Assembly (NCBI GenBank): GCA_016845145.1 | Contig: JAERTE010000035.1 | Location: forward strand, 1-55,034 | Source of the DNA: Rhodospirillaceae bacterium | GTDB lineage: Bacteria; Pseudomonadota; Alphaproteobacteria; Rhodospirillales; Casp-alpha2 | Length of the DNA stretch: 55,034 nt | Reading direction: 5' to 3' | Part shown: piece after piece, positions 16,329 through 25,169 of the stretch | How the letters are laid out: each line of letters opens with the position of its first letter | Position numbering within the stretch: the stretch's first letter is position 1 | Translations under genes and position numbers: made by a program | The notes under the pieces: model-generated | The model's database searches: none | What the model was told of the DNA's origin: nothing | What the model saw: only the letters and a program-made list of their open reading frames with translations

Positions 16329-17516
16329 ATGAGCGGCTTTGTCGGCAGCCCCGGAGAGAACCAAGTGATGAAAGACGCGTTCGAGCAGGTCTTGCAACCG
16401 ATTGAGACCGCGCGCGGGCTGCCCAACACCGTCTATACCGACACCGCCGCCCACGCCGAGGAATGCCGCCGGGTGTTCGGCGGCGGCTGGGCGTGCCTGG
16501 GCTTTGCCCATGATGTGCGCGAACCGGGTGATGCGTACCCGGTCATCTTCGCCGGCCTGCCGCTGGTCATGGTGCATGGCCGCGACGGCGAAATCCGCGT
16601 GTTCCACAACGTGTGCCGCCATCGTGGCCGCACCCTGGTCGAGGGACCTGAGAACCTGAAGACATCCATGGTCTGCCCGTATCACAGCTGGACTTATGCG
16701 TTGGATGGCCAACTTACCGGCACGCCGCATGTCGGTGGGTTCGGCAAGCACACGTGTGAAGGGTTCGATAAGGGCAGCATCCGCCTGAAAGACGTCCGCT
16801 CAGCCATCTGGTTCGGCATGGTGTTCGTCGATCTGTCGGGCACGGCGTCCGATTTTACCGACCTAGTGGCGCCGCTGGAGGAACGTTGGAAGGATTTCCG
16901 GGATGCGGAGCTGATCCACACCGGCGCCGACAGCACCATCACGTTCGAGCTTGAGTGCAACTGGAAGCTGGCCATCGAGAACTATTGCGAGGCCTACCAT
17001 CTTCCGTGGGTGCATCCGGAATTGAACCGCTATTCGCCGCTCAACCGCCACCGCGCGATTGTTGAACAAGGGTTCTCCGGCCAAATCACCGAGTGCTACA
17101 CGCCGAGCCTGCCAGATGGCATGCCCATGTTCCCTGATTTTCCAGGCCTGCCGGAATACTGGCGCGAGGGAGCGGAATACGTGTCGCTGTTCCCAAACGT
17201 ATTGCTGGGCATTCACCGCGATCACTTCTTCGCCGGACTCATTCTCCCCGATGGTCCGGCGCGAACGCTGGAGCGTTTTGAGCTGTTTTACTTCGATGCC
17301 GCCGTGGCTGGTGATGATTATGCCGCGTCGCGTGCCGCCAACGCCCAGCTCTGGCAAGCGGTGTTCGCCGAAGACCAGGACGCCGTCGAGGCCATGCAAC
17401 GCGGCCGCCACTCGCCGGGTTTCGACGGCGGCGTGTTCTCACCCGCCATGGACGGGCCTACGCATGTGTTCAATGCATGGATCGCGCGGGCGTGGCTCGG
17501 CTCTCAATCGGCCTAA
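16329..17516 (+). CDS. Rieske non-heme iron oxygenase, alpha subunit
   Basis: A 395-residue ring-hydroxylating-type oxygenase large subunit. The Rieske 2Fe-2S ligands are in NVCRHRGRTL (near 95) and CPYHSWTYALDG (near 115). The mononuclear iron site is the two-His motif ENYCEAYHLPWVHPEL near 220-232, with an acidic ligand expected in the EDQDAVEAMQRG region near 355. The overall form resembles the GbcA/CntA/stachydrine group that demethylates quaternary amines more than classical arene dioxygenases, but the substrate is not determined. No reductase or small subunit is adjacent, so it must borrow one. GAGGAG precedes ATG 16329. Convergent with the hydratase gene downstream. Confidence 0.82.
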   Translation: MSGFVGSPGENQVMKDAFEQVLQPIETARGLPNTVYTDTAAHAEECRRVFGGGWACLGFAHDVREPGDAYPVIFAGLPLVMVHGRDGEIRVFHNVCRHRGRTLVEGPENLKTSMVCPYHSWTYALDGQLTGTPHVGGFGKHTCEGFDKGSIRLKDVRSAIWFGMVFVDLSGTASDFTDLVAPLEERWKDFRDAELIHTGADSTITFELECNWKLAIENYCEAYHLPWVHPELNRYSPLNRHRAIVEQGFSGQITECYTPSLPDGMPMFPDFPGLPEYWREGAEYVSLFPNVLLGIHRDHFFAGLILPDGPARTLERFELFYFDAAVAGDDYAASRAANAQLWQAVFAEDQDAVEAMQRGRHSPGFDGGVFSPAMDGPTHVFNAWIARAWLGSQSA

Positions 17517-17517
17517 T

Positions 17518-18372
17518 CTACTTGCCTTTGAAAACCGGCGGGCGTTTGTTCAAGAACGCATCCATGCCCTCGTGGAAATCCTCGCTCATGTAGCAGCTGA
17601 GAATCAGGTCGCTGCCGCCGCCGGGCGGGAGTTGATTGCGCAGCCGCAACAGCGCGTTCTTTGCCGCCATCAACGTCAGCGGCGCGTAGGTGGCGATTTC
17701 ACGCGCAAGCTCTTCGGCGCGCGGTGACACCTCTTCGGGTGTGTCGACCACTTCGGACAGGAAACCGTACTCCAGCGCCGCGGCCGCATCGATCATCTTG
17801 GCGTAGAAAATCAGTTCCTTGGCGCGCGCCGAGCCGATCAAATCGTTCAACCGCGCGAAGTTGGTCATCGACAAACAGTTGCCCAGCGTGCGCGCGATCG
17901 GAAATCCAAATCGCGACGTGCTCGCCGCAATGCGGATATCGCAGCACGCCGCGATGCCTGCACCGCCGCCTGCGCACGCACCCCGGATCGCCGCAATCGT
18001 CGGCACCTGGCAGGTCTCGACGGCGGTCAACACGCGGTCGATCCGCGCTTCATACTCGAGCGCATCCTCTTCCTTATCAAACGTGGTGAACTGCGACATA
18101 TCGGTGCCGGCGGCAAAGGCCTTGTCACCCGCACCCGTGAGCACCAGCGCGCGGATATCTTTTTTCTCGCTCGCCTCGACACATATTTGCGCCATGCGCT
18201 CATACATCTCGAAGGTCATGGAGTTGCGTTTTTGCGGGCGATTGAAGGTCAGGAACCCGACCTCATCGCGGACTTCATAGAGGATGTCGTCCCCCGCATT
18301 TGCCGCGAGCGCGGGATCGAAGAGTGCAGAGGTATTTTCAGAACCTGAAACTGGGGAAGACGGGGTCGACAT
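17518..18372 (-). CDS. Enoyl-CoA hydratase/isomerase family protein
   Basis: A 284-residue crotonase-fold protein. The CoA-binding/oxyanion motifs are GDKAFAAGTDM and AIRGACAGGGAGIAACCDIRIA. At the two positions that carry glutamates in true enoyl-CoA hydratases it has neutral residues (GAGIAACC and the later ARTLG segment), so simple hydration is doubtful; it may act as a racemase, isomerase or hydrolase of a CoA ester. The N-terminal 25 residues are a Ser/Pro-rich extension. AAAGGAG stands upstream of ATG 18372. It is convergent with the Rieske gene, with two bases between stops. Confidence 0.75.
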   Translation of the reverse strand: MSTPSSPVSGSENTSALFDPALAANAGDDILYEVRDEVGFLTFNRPQKRNSMTFEMYERMAQICVEASEKKDIRALVLTGAGDKAFAAGTDMSQFTTFDKEEDALEYEARIDRVLTAVETCQVPTIAAIRGACAGGGAGIAACCDIRIAASTSRFGFPIARTLGNCLSMTNFARLNDLIGSARAKELIFYAKMIDAAAALEYGFLSEVVDTPEEVSPRAEELAREIATYAPLTLMAAKNALLRLRNQLPPGGGSDLILSCYMSEDFHEGMDAFLNKRPPVFKGK

Positions 18373-18445
18373 ATATGGATGCTCCTTTGGTGGCGCGCAA
18401 AACGATAATGTTGGAGCGACACATTAGACCAGCCGCGAATGTCGC

Positions 18446-19249
18446 TCAATCTGCTGAGACCAGCCGTTCGTACAGATGCCATGATGTGTGGCCGAGCACG
18501 GGGAAGATGATAATCACCCCGATGAACACCGGTGCGATGGCGATCAGGCTCAACGCACCCACCACGCCCCCCCAGCTCAGCATGACCACCGGGCTTTTTT
18601 GGATGGTTTTGACACTGGTGATCATCGCCGTGACGAAATCGATGTCTTTATCCATCAACAAAGGCATGGCGATCACGGTGAGCGAGAACAGCCCGGTTGC
18701 CAGGGCTGCGCCGACGCAGGACCCAACGGCCAAAAAGCCAAAGCCCTCGGGCGTGGTGAACAGCAAGGTGGTTAGGCTCTCGAGCGTCTGCGAGGGTTGA
18801 TGCTGCAAAAACAGCGCCAGCAACAACCGTACCTGATAGGCCCATAACCAAAAGGCGAACAGAAACACCAAGGCCATCCAGCCGAACTCGCGCCGTTGCT
18901 GGTTGAAGACGACCAGCAGCACCTCGGACGTAACGACCGTCTCGCCGCGCGCGCGCCGGCGCGACATCTCATAGAGGCCTGCGGCCAAAAACGGCGCCAC
19001 CAACGGAAACCCAACCCCCACCGCGATGACGATCCAGACCTGATCGAACACCATGAACCCGGCCATCAACAGCCCGCCGAACGCCGCGTAGACGAGACCG
19101 AAAAATAGGCTCAGGCCCGGGCGGATCTTCATGTCATGCAGACCGGCGCGGAGTGCTGCTTTGATGTCGGCAGCCGTGGCGGCGGCGACGTTTAGGCGGA
19201 TGGGATGTGGTGGGGATTGGTCTTGGGTCTGGTCCGTGTCTGTCGGCAT
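18446..19249 (-). CDS. DUF2189 family integral membrane protein
   Basis: A 267-residue polytopic membrane protein with about six hydrophobic segments: LSLFFGLVYAAFGGLL, VWIVIAVGVGFPLVAPFLAAGLYE, a pair around GWMALVFLFAFWLW, then GLFSLTVIAMPLLMD and SLIAIAPVFIGVIIIFPVLGH. The motif AAGLYEMSRRRARGE and the final PVLGHTSWHLYERLV are the signature of the DUF2189 family, which is widespread in alphaproteobacteria and without known function. Start ATG 19249; the frame extends upstream but without membrane or conserved sequence. The gap to the divergent M24 gene is 233 bases and holds no other gene. Confidence 0.75.
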   Translation of the reverse strand: MPTDTDQTQDQSPPHPIRLNVAAATAADIKAALRAGLHDMKIRPGLSLFFGLVYAAFGGLLMAGFMVFDQVWIVIAVGVGFPLVAPFLAAGLYEMSRRRARGETVVTSEVLLVVFNQQRREFGWMALVFLFAFWLWAYQVRLLLALFLQHQPSQTLESLTTLLFTTPEGFGFLAVGSCVGAALATGLFSLTVIAMPLLMDKDIDFVTAMITSVKTIQKSPVVMLSWGGVVGALSLIAIAPVFIGVIIIFPVLGHTSWHLYERLVSAD

Positions 19250-19482
19250 GTTGAAGGGTCTCTTTGGTTGATGGTCTTCGGTCCGCGCGTGGCGGTGAAA
19301 TGAACAATAGCATATATCGTTCAAGGGGTATGGCTCATCTGTCGAGCTGGAAGAGCAGGGGCAGGGCGTTGAACCGGGCGAACGTTCTCTCGGCCAACGC
19401 CCATAAATACCGTTTGAAGGGGTGAGAGCGTTGTTGTTCAATCTGTCGGCATGAATTAACGACACAACAGCGGTGCGGAAAA

Positions 19483-20631
19483 ATGTATGCGGCACGTATG
19501 ACCGATTTCCGCCGCAGAATGGCGGCCGCGGGCTTTGACACCGCGATCATCTCCGACGACGACAACATCTACTATCTGACCGGCTACTACGATTACCTTC
19601 ACATGGATTTCGGCCGTCCGACGCTGCTTGTCGTACCAAGAGACGAAAAGAGCGTGCTTATCACGCCCAGCATGGAGCTTGATATGGCCCAGGCCGCCGC
19701 CCGGGTGGACCGGATCGCGGCCTGGAACGACGGCCTCGGCAATGAGTGGCGTGAGGAACTGCCGGGGGTGCTTTCGAACAGCGGGCGCATCGGCATTGAG
19801 TTCAACCGGATGCCGCCGATGGTTCGAAATACGGTCGACGCCCTGGCCGGTGAAGACCGGCTTGGTGATGTTACGGCGGTTCTTGCCGACATGCGTATGG
19901 TCAAATCCGAGAGTGAATTGCAAATGGCGCGGCATGCCGGTGAGGTCGCCATGGCGATGATGGATGCGGGCCGCGCAACGATAGCCGACGGCGTGCCCGA
20001 GTACGAAGTTGCGCTCGCGACTTCCAAGGCCGGCACCCGCAAGGCGGCCGAGTTGTTGCAAGCCCACTATGCGGACGGCTGCATGTCGCCCAATACCCAT
20101 TTCCTGCAAATCATGGCTTCGGGCCCGGAAATCACCAAGCCCCATCACCGCGCCTCGACCCGGGTGATGAACCGGGGCGAGCCGGTGTTCTTGTGTTTTT
20201 GCGGGATGACGAACTTTCATCGTTTCAAGCTCGGTTTCGACCGGACGTTCTGGATTGGTGAAATCGCCGACGAGAGCCAAGCCAAAGTGTATGAGACCGC
20301 GGTGGCCAGCCAAAAGGCCGCCCTCGGCGCGCTTCGCCCGGGCGTGACGGCCGAAAGCGTGCACGCGGCGTACGCCGACGTGATACAAGACGCCGGCTTC
20401 GATTATCCCTTCCGCTGCGGGCGTGCGACCGGCTACAGCTTTCTGGAAAAACCGGAGCTCGTGACCGGCGACAAGACGGTCCTGGAACCGGGCATGGTCC
20501 TGGCGGTTGACGGCTCGGTCTCCATCGCCAAAACGTTCCGCGCCCAGGTGGGCGACAGCTTCATCGTCACCGAAGACGGTTATGAACAAATCACCGATCA
20601 TCCGAAAGCGATTGACGAGGTTGTGGTTTGA
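19483..20631 (+). CDS. M24 (creatinase/aminopeptidase P) family hydrolase lacking metal ligands
   Basis: A 382-residue pita-bread-fold protein. Residues 1-130 are a creatinase N-terminal domain (FDTAIISDDDNIYYLTGY). In the C-terminal domain the metal ligands of aminopeptidase P are largely replaced: the first Asp is missing (FLCFCGMTNF), the second is kept (GFDRTF, near 252), the His motif G-H-G-x-G is GRATGYSF (near 315), and the last glutamates are in VDGSV and VGDSF. KPHHRAS near 220 aligns with the creatinase segment that carries its catalytic His. A metal-independent C-N hydrolase of creatinase type is likelier than a peptidase. The amidohydrolase gene follows after 59 bases. Confidence 0.75.
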   Translation: MYAARMTDFRRRMAAAGFDTAIISDDDNIYYLTGYYDYLHMDFGRPTLLVVPRDEKSVLITPSMELDMAQAAARVDRIAAWNDGLGNEWREELPGVLSNSGRIGIEFNRMPPMVRNTVDALAGEDRLGDVTAVLADMRMVKSESELQMARHAGEVAMAMMDAGRATIADGVPEYEVALATSKAGTRKAAELLQAHYADGCMSPNTHFLQIMASGPEITKPHHRASTRVMNRGEPVFLCFCGMTNFHRFKLGFDRTFWIGEIADESQAKVYETAVASQKAALGALRPGVTAESVHAAYADVIQDAGFDYPFRCGRATGYSFLEKPELVTGDKTVLEPGMVLAVDGSVSIAKTFRAQVGDSFIVTEDGYEQITDHPKAIDEVVV

Positions 20632-20690
20632 GTGGGGACGGGTTTTCATCAACGATGTTGACGCCGAGAGCTGCGAGAGATGGTGGGTGA

Positions 20691-21902
20691 ATGGATCTGA
20701 TACTAAAAAACGTCGCGCTATCGGATGGCATTACCGACATCGGCATTGTGGATATCGGTATTGGGGGCGGCAAAATCGTTTCCATTGCGCCGGGGCTTTC
20801 CGGCGACGCTGAAACCTTGGACATGGAAGGGCGATTGGCGGTGCCGGGGTTTGTCGAATCCCATATCCACCTCGACAAGGCCTGCATTCTGGATCGCTGC
20901 AAATCCGAGCACGGCACCCTGGAAGAGGCCATCAGCGAAGTATCCGCGGCCAAGCGCGAGTTCACCGTCGACGATATCCGCGCGCGCGCCACCCGCACCC
21001 TGGAGACATGCATCCTTCAAGGCACCACCCGTATGCGCACGCATCTGGAGGTCGACCCGGGTATCGGCATGAAAAGCATCGACGCCGTCATGCCGCTGAT
21101 CGACGACTATGCCTGGGCCATCGATTTGGAGATTTGCGTCTTCCCGCAGGAGGGATTGCTGAACAACCCCGGCACCGAGGCGCTTATGGTTGAGGCCTTG
21201 AAGCGCGGCGCCCAGGTGGTCGGCGGCTGCCCCTATACGGACACTGATCCGCGCGGCCAGATCGAACGTATTTTTGAGCTGGCGCGGGAGTTCGACGTCG
21301 ATATCGATTTCCACCTGGACTTCGACACCAACCCCAACGGCATGACGGTCGGCGATGTCTGTGAGTTGACCGACGCACGCGGTTACGGCGGGCGTGTCAC
21401 CATCGGCCACGTCAGCAAGCTCTCGGCATTGCCGCCGCAAGACCTGACCGCCATCGGCAAACGATTGGCCGATAGCGGGGTCGCGGTCACGGTGTTGCCT
21501 TCGACCGATCTTTATCTCATGGGTAGCGGCGCGACGCACAATCATGTGCGCGGCGTGGCACCTGTGCACAAATTGATTGAGGCTGGCGTCAATTGCGCGC
21601 TGTCGACGAATAACGTGCTCAATCCGTTTACGCCGTTTGGCGACGGCTCCATGATCCGCATGGCCAATCTCTACGCCAATATCGGCCAAATCGGCACCAG
21701 CGCCGGCATGCGCGATTGCTTCGACATGACAACCCACCGCCCGGCGCGGCTGATGGGCGTGAAAGATTACGGCATTGTGGACAGCCCTACCGCAGTCGCC
21801 GCCGTGCAGGAAATTGCCGTGCCGCTGTATGGTTTCAAACGTGGGCGGATGACGTTTACGCGGAGGCCGGCGGTGCTGCATAGGCCGAGCGCTGGGCGGT
21901 AA
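20691..21902 (+). CDS. Amidohydrolase of the cytosine deaminase-like group
   Basis: A 403-residue TIM-barrel amidohydrolase. The metal motif SHIHLDKA (residues 57-64), a RTHLEVDP strand, the FHLDF His and the GHVSKL His (near 238) follow cytosine deaminase order. Two catalytic positions differ: the acid after the third His (H-x-D-E in CodA) is HLDF here, and the invariant Asp of the final strand is replaced in STNNVLNPFTPFGDG (near 305-318), where CodA has the D-D-x-x-D-P-W pattern. The activity on cytosine is therefore doubtful; a C-N hydrolase for another small cyclic compound is possible. Probably in an operon with the M24 gene upstream. Confidence 0.75.
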   Translation: MDLILKNVALSDGITDIGIVDIGIGGGKIVSIAPGLSGDAETLDMEGRLAVPGFVESHIHLDKACILDRCKSEHGTLEEAISEVSAAKREFTVDDIRARATRTLETCILQGTTRMRTHLEVDPGIGMKSIDAVMPLIDDYAWAIDLEICVFPQEGLLNNPGTEALMVEALKRGAQVVGGCPYTDTDPRGQIERIFELAREFDVDIDFHLDFDTNPNGMTVGDVCELTDARGYGGRVTIGHVSKLSALPPQDLTAIGKRLADSGVAVTVLPSTDLYLMGSGATHNHVRGVAPVHKLIEAGVNCALSTNNVLNPFTPFGDGSMIRMANLYANIGQIGTSAGMRDCFDMTTHRPARLMGVKDYGIVDSPTAVAAVQEIAVPLYGFKRGRMTFTRRPAVLHRPSAGR

Positions 21903-21997
21903 CGCGTAAATTTGGCTATTTCCCAGTAAGGGGAACAAGGCGTCACTGGCACTGCGAGAGGTTCGGGGCGGGGGTTAAAAAAGACAAGATTCTACCA

Positions 21998-22003
21998 TAT
22001 ACT
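21998..22003 (+). promoter_or_regulatory. Probable -10 element of vapBC
   Basis: TATACT lies 28 bases before the antitoxin start, with TTAAAA at 21975-21980 (17-base spacer) as a weak -35. The rest of the 128-base gap from the amidohydrolase gene shows nothing else. Confidence 0.4.
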
Positions 22004-22030
22004 GCCTAGGGGAAAGGTTGGAAGTGTTTC

Positions 22031-22282
22031 ATGTCTCTCGACATTAAGGATTCCGAGACAGTCGCCTTGGCCGAGGAAGTGGCGAAGATGACCGGCATGA
22101 CCAAAACCAGCGCGATCCGGGAAGCGTTGAAACTCATGCGCGCACGCTTGGCCAAGGAGCAGACGGCGGCGCCCGGAAAGCGTGAACGCCTGGCAAGCGT
22201 CGCCAAACGGGTTCAGGCGCAGCCGGATATTGGGCGCTTCGATGCCGATGATCTTTACGACGATCAGGGCGTGTGGAAGTGA
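22031..22282 (+). CDS. vapB: VapB-type antitoxin (Rv0623-like transcription factor)
   Basis: An 83-residue antitoxin. The N-terminal half (SLDIKDSETVALAEEVAKMTG, then TKTSAIREAL) is the ribbon-helix-helix-like DNA-binding region of the PF07704 family, and the C-terminal half (DIGRFDADDLYDDQG) is the toxin-binding tail. Such proteins neutralise a VapC PIN-domain RNase and repress the operon. Its stop overlaps the start of vapC by four bases (GTGA). The gene looks intact, whereas its toxin partner does not. Confidence 0.85.
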   Translation: MSLDIKDSETVALAEEVAKMTGMTKTSAIREALKLMRARLAKEQTAAPGKRERLASVAKRVQAQPDIGRFDADDLYDDQGVWK

Positions 22283-22668
22283 TCGTCGTCGATTCGTCAA
22301 TTATACTGGCGGTGTTATTCCGTTAAACCGAGGCCGGGCGGGTTTTGGACGAACTGGAAGCGGCGACACGGCTGATCATGTCGCCGGCCAATCACGTTGA
22401 ATGTGTCGCCGTCCTGCTGGGCCGATGGGGCGAGGCGGGTGTGGCTGAATATGAGAATTTTCTGCGCGAACTGAACGCCGATTTCCACTCGGTCGACGAA
22501 GGCGTGGCCGCCGCTGCGGCGGATGCCTACCGCGTCTACGGCAAAGGCCGCCACCCCGCCGCGCTCAACCTGGGTGATTGCTGCGCCTACGCCACGGCGA
22601 GAGTGTTGGAAGCGCCGTTGCTCTATGTCGGAGAGGGTTTCGGGCGGACGGATTTGGGGGAGGGGTGA
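22279..22668 (+). pseudogene. vapC: vapC toxin gene interrupted by an in-frame TAA
   Basis: GTG 22279 overlaps the vapB stop and begins VIVVDSSIILAVLFR, the exact N-terminus expected of a VapC PIN-domain RNase with its first catalytic Asp. Codon 16 is TAA (22324-22326). Beyond it the same frame continues TEAGRVLDELEAATRL and SPANHVECVAVL, through LNLGDCCAYATA with the later catalytic acid, to a stop at 22668. At this place VapC proteins usually have Glu, so one G-to-T change (GAA to TAA) explains the interruption. A TTG at 22345 could start the remainder but would lack the first active-site Asp. The toxin is most likely dead. Confidence 0.85.
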
Positions 22669-22852
22669 TTTGGAAGCCATGAAGTTTCGATTAACCAACT
22701 TTGTCAATTGGCGCTGCGGCTTTCTCGGCATATTGATTTCGGACCGCTATTCATCCAGAACCTGAAGGGGATCAACACACTATTGCAGGGCCGCAAATGG
22801 CCAAAAACAGGCTATCTCGAAGTTTAATAATGATTTCAAGTATCGTTGTCAC

Positions 22853-23356
22853 TCAAAGCCGCGTAGGGTTCGGCGCGTCACCGTAGACGTACTTTGGATC
22901 AAACACTCGATCTGTCTCAATGAATGTGAGGCCAACCGACCCATGGGACGCGTCGCCCAATTGGATTGCCCGATAGAAGCAGGACCGGTAACCGACATGG
23001 CAACTGGCGCCCGAACCGGCAACGCACACCCGTAGCCAAACGGCGTCCTGGTCATCGTCAATGCGCATCGCGATCAAGTTCTGAACAAGCCCACTGGTCG
23101 CGCCCTTGTGCCACAGGCACTGGCGGCTTCGGCTCCAATAGTGCGCTTCACCCGTGACAATCGTCTGGCGCAACGCTTCATCATTCATGTAGCCCAGCAT
23201 CAGCACCTCACCCGAGACCGCGTCAGTTGTTATGCAAGGCACCAGCCCGTCGGTGTCGAACTTCGGGGCCAATACTTTCCCTTCCTCGACCTGCTCAACC
23301 GTCGTGCGTGCGGCAAAGAGCGAAGCTGCGTGTTCGGTGTCCTTGTCATGATTCAT
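22853..23356 (-). CDS. hisI: Phosphoribosyl-AMP cyclohydrolase paralogue (HisI2-like)
   Basis: A 167-residue HisI, the histidine-pathway enzyme that opens the purine ring of phosphoribosyl-AMP. Conserved features are [31 protein letters not shown] and [14 protein letters not shown]. The family binds catalytic zinc with three cysteines: one inside a D-C-D-x-D motif and two in C-H-x-G-x-x-x-C. Here the first motif is DDDQD, so one zinc cysteine is replaced by Asp, while the other two remain. The gene overlaps the end of folE by 11 bases and lies in the znuA transcription unit. HisI paralogues in Zur regulons are documented; this copy probably works when zinc is scarce. Confidence 0.85.
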   Translation of the reverse strand: MNHDKDTEHAASLFAARTTVEQVEEGKVLAPKFDTDGLVPCITTDAVSGEVLMLGYMNDEALRQTIVTGEAHYWSRSRQCLWHKGATSGLVQNLIAMRIDDDQDAVWLRVCVAGSGASCHVGYRSCFYRAIQLGDASHGSVGLTFIETDRVFDPKYVYGDAPNPTRL

Positions 23357-24014
23357 GTGTTGAGCCTCTATGGGAGCCGATCATCGAAACGAATTCCCGC
23401 CGGGTCGCCGGATCGTCGCGAAAGCTGCCGAGCATGCGGCTAGTGACCATGCTGACCCCTGGTTTGCGTATCCCGCGCGTGGTCATGCACTGATGCGCCG
23501 CCTCAATGACGACGCCAACGCCGCGTGGCTTCAGCACCTCTTGGACGGTGTCGGCGATCTGGGCCGTGAGCGCTTCTTGAATTTGCATGCGCTTGGCGAA
23601 AACCTCGACCAGACGCGCGAGCTTCGAGATACCAACGACCCTGCCGGCCGGCAGATAACCGATATGCGCCTTGCCTAGAATCGGCACGAGGTGGTGTTCG
23701 CAATGCGACTCGAGGCGAATGTCGCGCAACACGATCATCTCGTCGTAAGCCGCGGTCTCTTCGAACGTCGTTGCCAGCAAATCAACCGGGTCTTCCCTGT
23801 AACCGGCGAAAAAATCCTCATAAGCGCGCACGAAGCGGCCTGGTGTGCCGCGAAGGCCTTCGCGTTCCGGGTCATCGCCGGCCCACTCGATCAGGGTGCG
23901 AACGGCGGCCTCCGCCTCGGCCCGGCTGGGTCCACGTCGCGCAGGCCGATCAGTTCTTGAACCGCCGTCGCGCCGCCCATTGATGATTGAATCCACGTCT
24001 TCACCTTTGCTCAT
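23346..24014 (-). CDS. folE: GTP cyclohydrolase I (FolE type)
   Basis: A 222-residue enzyme that converts GTP to dihydroneopterin triphosphate for folate synthesis. [58 protein letters not shown] and [13 protein letters not shown] are the FolE core; the zinc ligands Cys, His and Cys (CEHH and HQC) are all present, so it is a zinc-dependent type, unlike the zinc-flexible FolE2. The first 30 residues are a basic, Arg-rich extension. It starts 74 bases after znuA and overlaps hisI, so znuA-folE-hisI may be one Zur-controlled unit. No Zur box or clear terminator is seen in the 74-base gap. Confidence 0.93.
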   Translation of the reverse strand: MSKGEDVDSIINGRRDGGSRTDRPARRGPSRAEAEAAVRTLIEWAGDDPEREGLRGTPGRFVRAYEDFFAGYREDPVDLLATTFEETAAYDEMIVLRDIRLESHCEHHLVPILGKAHIGYLPAGRVVGISKLARLVEVFAKRMQIQEALTAQIADTVQEVLKPRGVGVVIEAAHQCMTTRGIRKPGVSMVTSRMLGSFRDDPATRREFVSMIGSHRGSTHES

Positions 24015-24088
24015 AACGAATTCGGGCCTTCACCCCAAAAGCCAAGGATGGCCCAAGGTGGAAGAGGAATTGCAGGATTCACGCAAGA

Positions 24089-25099
24089 TCAACTCGTACC
24101 GCCGAGGCAGGTTTTGAATGACCCCGCCATTTCGCGGATGAGTTCGAAATAGAGATTTGGGCCATCTTTCAAGGAAGCGCCGAGCGGATCCAGCACGCCG
24201 CTTTTGGCGTTGCTCCCCTCAAGAACGGTGGACACCAGCTTCGGCTCGAACTGGGGTTCAGCGAAAACGCAAGCCACACCCAGCTTTCCGATTTTCTCAC
24301 GAATCTCGACGACACGCCTAGCACCAGGAATGCTCTCGGGCGAAACCGTGATTGTTCCGGAAGCCTTAAGGCCGAAACGCTTCTCAAAATAGTGATAGGC
24401 GTCGTGAAACACGACAAACCCCTTGCTCTTTACGGGCTCCAGTTCAGTTGAGACATCTACGATCAAAGCGTCGAGCTTTGCCATCAGCATCTTGGCATTC
24501 GCTTCGTACTTGGCGGCATTGCCCGGGTCGGCAGCGACAAGCGCCTCTGCGATTTCATGGACAAGCGCTTTGGCATTTACCGGATCGAGCCAGACGTGCG
24601 GGTCCATGCCGTGATCGTCATGGTCATCTTTGTGATCATGGTCTTTGTGATCGTCGTCCTTGTGATCATCGCCCTTGTGTTTGTGGTCATCTTCTTTGTG
24701 CGCGTGGTCGTCGACCTCGGCATGATCGTGCGCTTCAAAAGCACCGCCTTCACGAAATTCCAGCTTCGCGAGGTCATGGGCGTCTATCAACTCGACCGTT
24801 TTTGCCTTCGCGGCCAGGGTCTCGAGGGGCTTTTTAAGAAATGTCTCGAGATCGTGCCCGATCCAGAAAACCACATCGGCGGATTGCAACATTCGCGCCT
24901 GTGATGGCTTCATGGAATAGGTGTGGGGAGAGCCGGCACCTTCGACAAGAAGCCCCGGCACGCCAACGCCCTCCATAACAGCGGCCACCAAAGAATGTAG
25001 CGGCTTGATGGAAGCAACCACGGCAGTCTCCGCTTTGGTGGTGCTAGCCATTGAAGCAACGAGGATTGCAGCAATCAGAATCGTCTTAACCGGGCGCAT
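24089..25099 (-). CDS. znuA: High-affinity zinc ABC transporter, periplasmic binding protein
   Basis: A 336-residue exported protein. Residues 1-23 are a signal peptide (ending STTKAE). Zinc-binding positions are in VASIKPLHSLVA, GAGSPHTYSMKPSQ and the later FHDAYHYFE. Between residues about 118 and 168 lies a His/Asp/Lys-rich loop with repeated DDHK-type units, the metal-gathering loop of ZnuA. Start ATG 25099 follows AAGGAGACAG; the codon further upstream has no binding site. The gene diverges from znuCB across two Zur boxes, so it should be repressed when zinc is plentiful. Confidence 0.95.
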   Translation of the reverse strand: MRPVKTILIAAILVASMASTTKAETAVVASIKPLHSLVAAVMEGVGVPGLLVEGAGSPHTYSMKPSQARMLQSADVVFWIGHDLETFLKKPLETLAAKAKTVELIDAHDLAKLEFREGGAFEAHDHAEVDDHAHKEDDHKHKGDDHKDDDHKDHDHKDDHDDHGMDPHVWLDPVNAKALVHEIAEALVAADPGNAAKYEANAKMLMAKLDALIVDVSTELEPVKSKGFVVFHDAYHYFEKRFGLKASGTITVSPESIPGARRVVEIREKIGKLGVACVFAEPQFEPKLVSTVLEGSNAKSGVLDPLGASLKDGPNLYFELIREMAGSFKTCLGGTS

Positions 25100-25147
25100 G
25101 CGCTGTCTCCTTGTCACCGCTCGAAGTGGGATTTAAATTATCAGAAT

Positions 25148-25160
25148 GTTATGTCATAAC
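25148..25160. promoter_or_regulatory. Zur operator 1
   Basis: Perfect 13-base palindrome GTTATGTCATAAC (arms GTTAT/ATAAC, 3-base centre) between divergent znuA and znuC. It matches the GTTATNNNATAAC core of alphaproteobacterial Zur sites. It lies 49 bases from the znuA start. Confidence 0.85.
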
Positions 25161-25169
25161 GTAACTTGC

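Noticed and set aside
15216..16751. 511-residue version of the patatin gene
   Set aside because: The extra N-terminal part is antisense to the Rieske gene; the patatin motif starts right after ATG 16130, which has a ribosome binding site.
24015..24088. Zur box in front of folE
   Set aside because: No GTTAT/ATAAC palindrome is present, so zinc control of folE-hisI would have to come from the znuA promoter.
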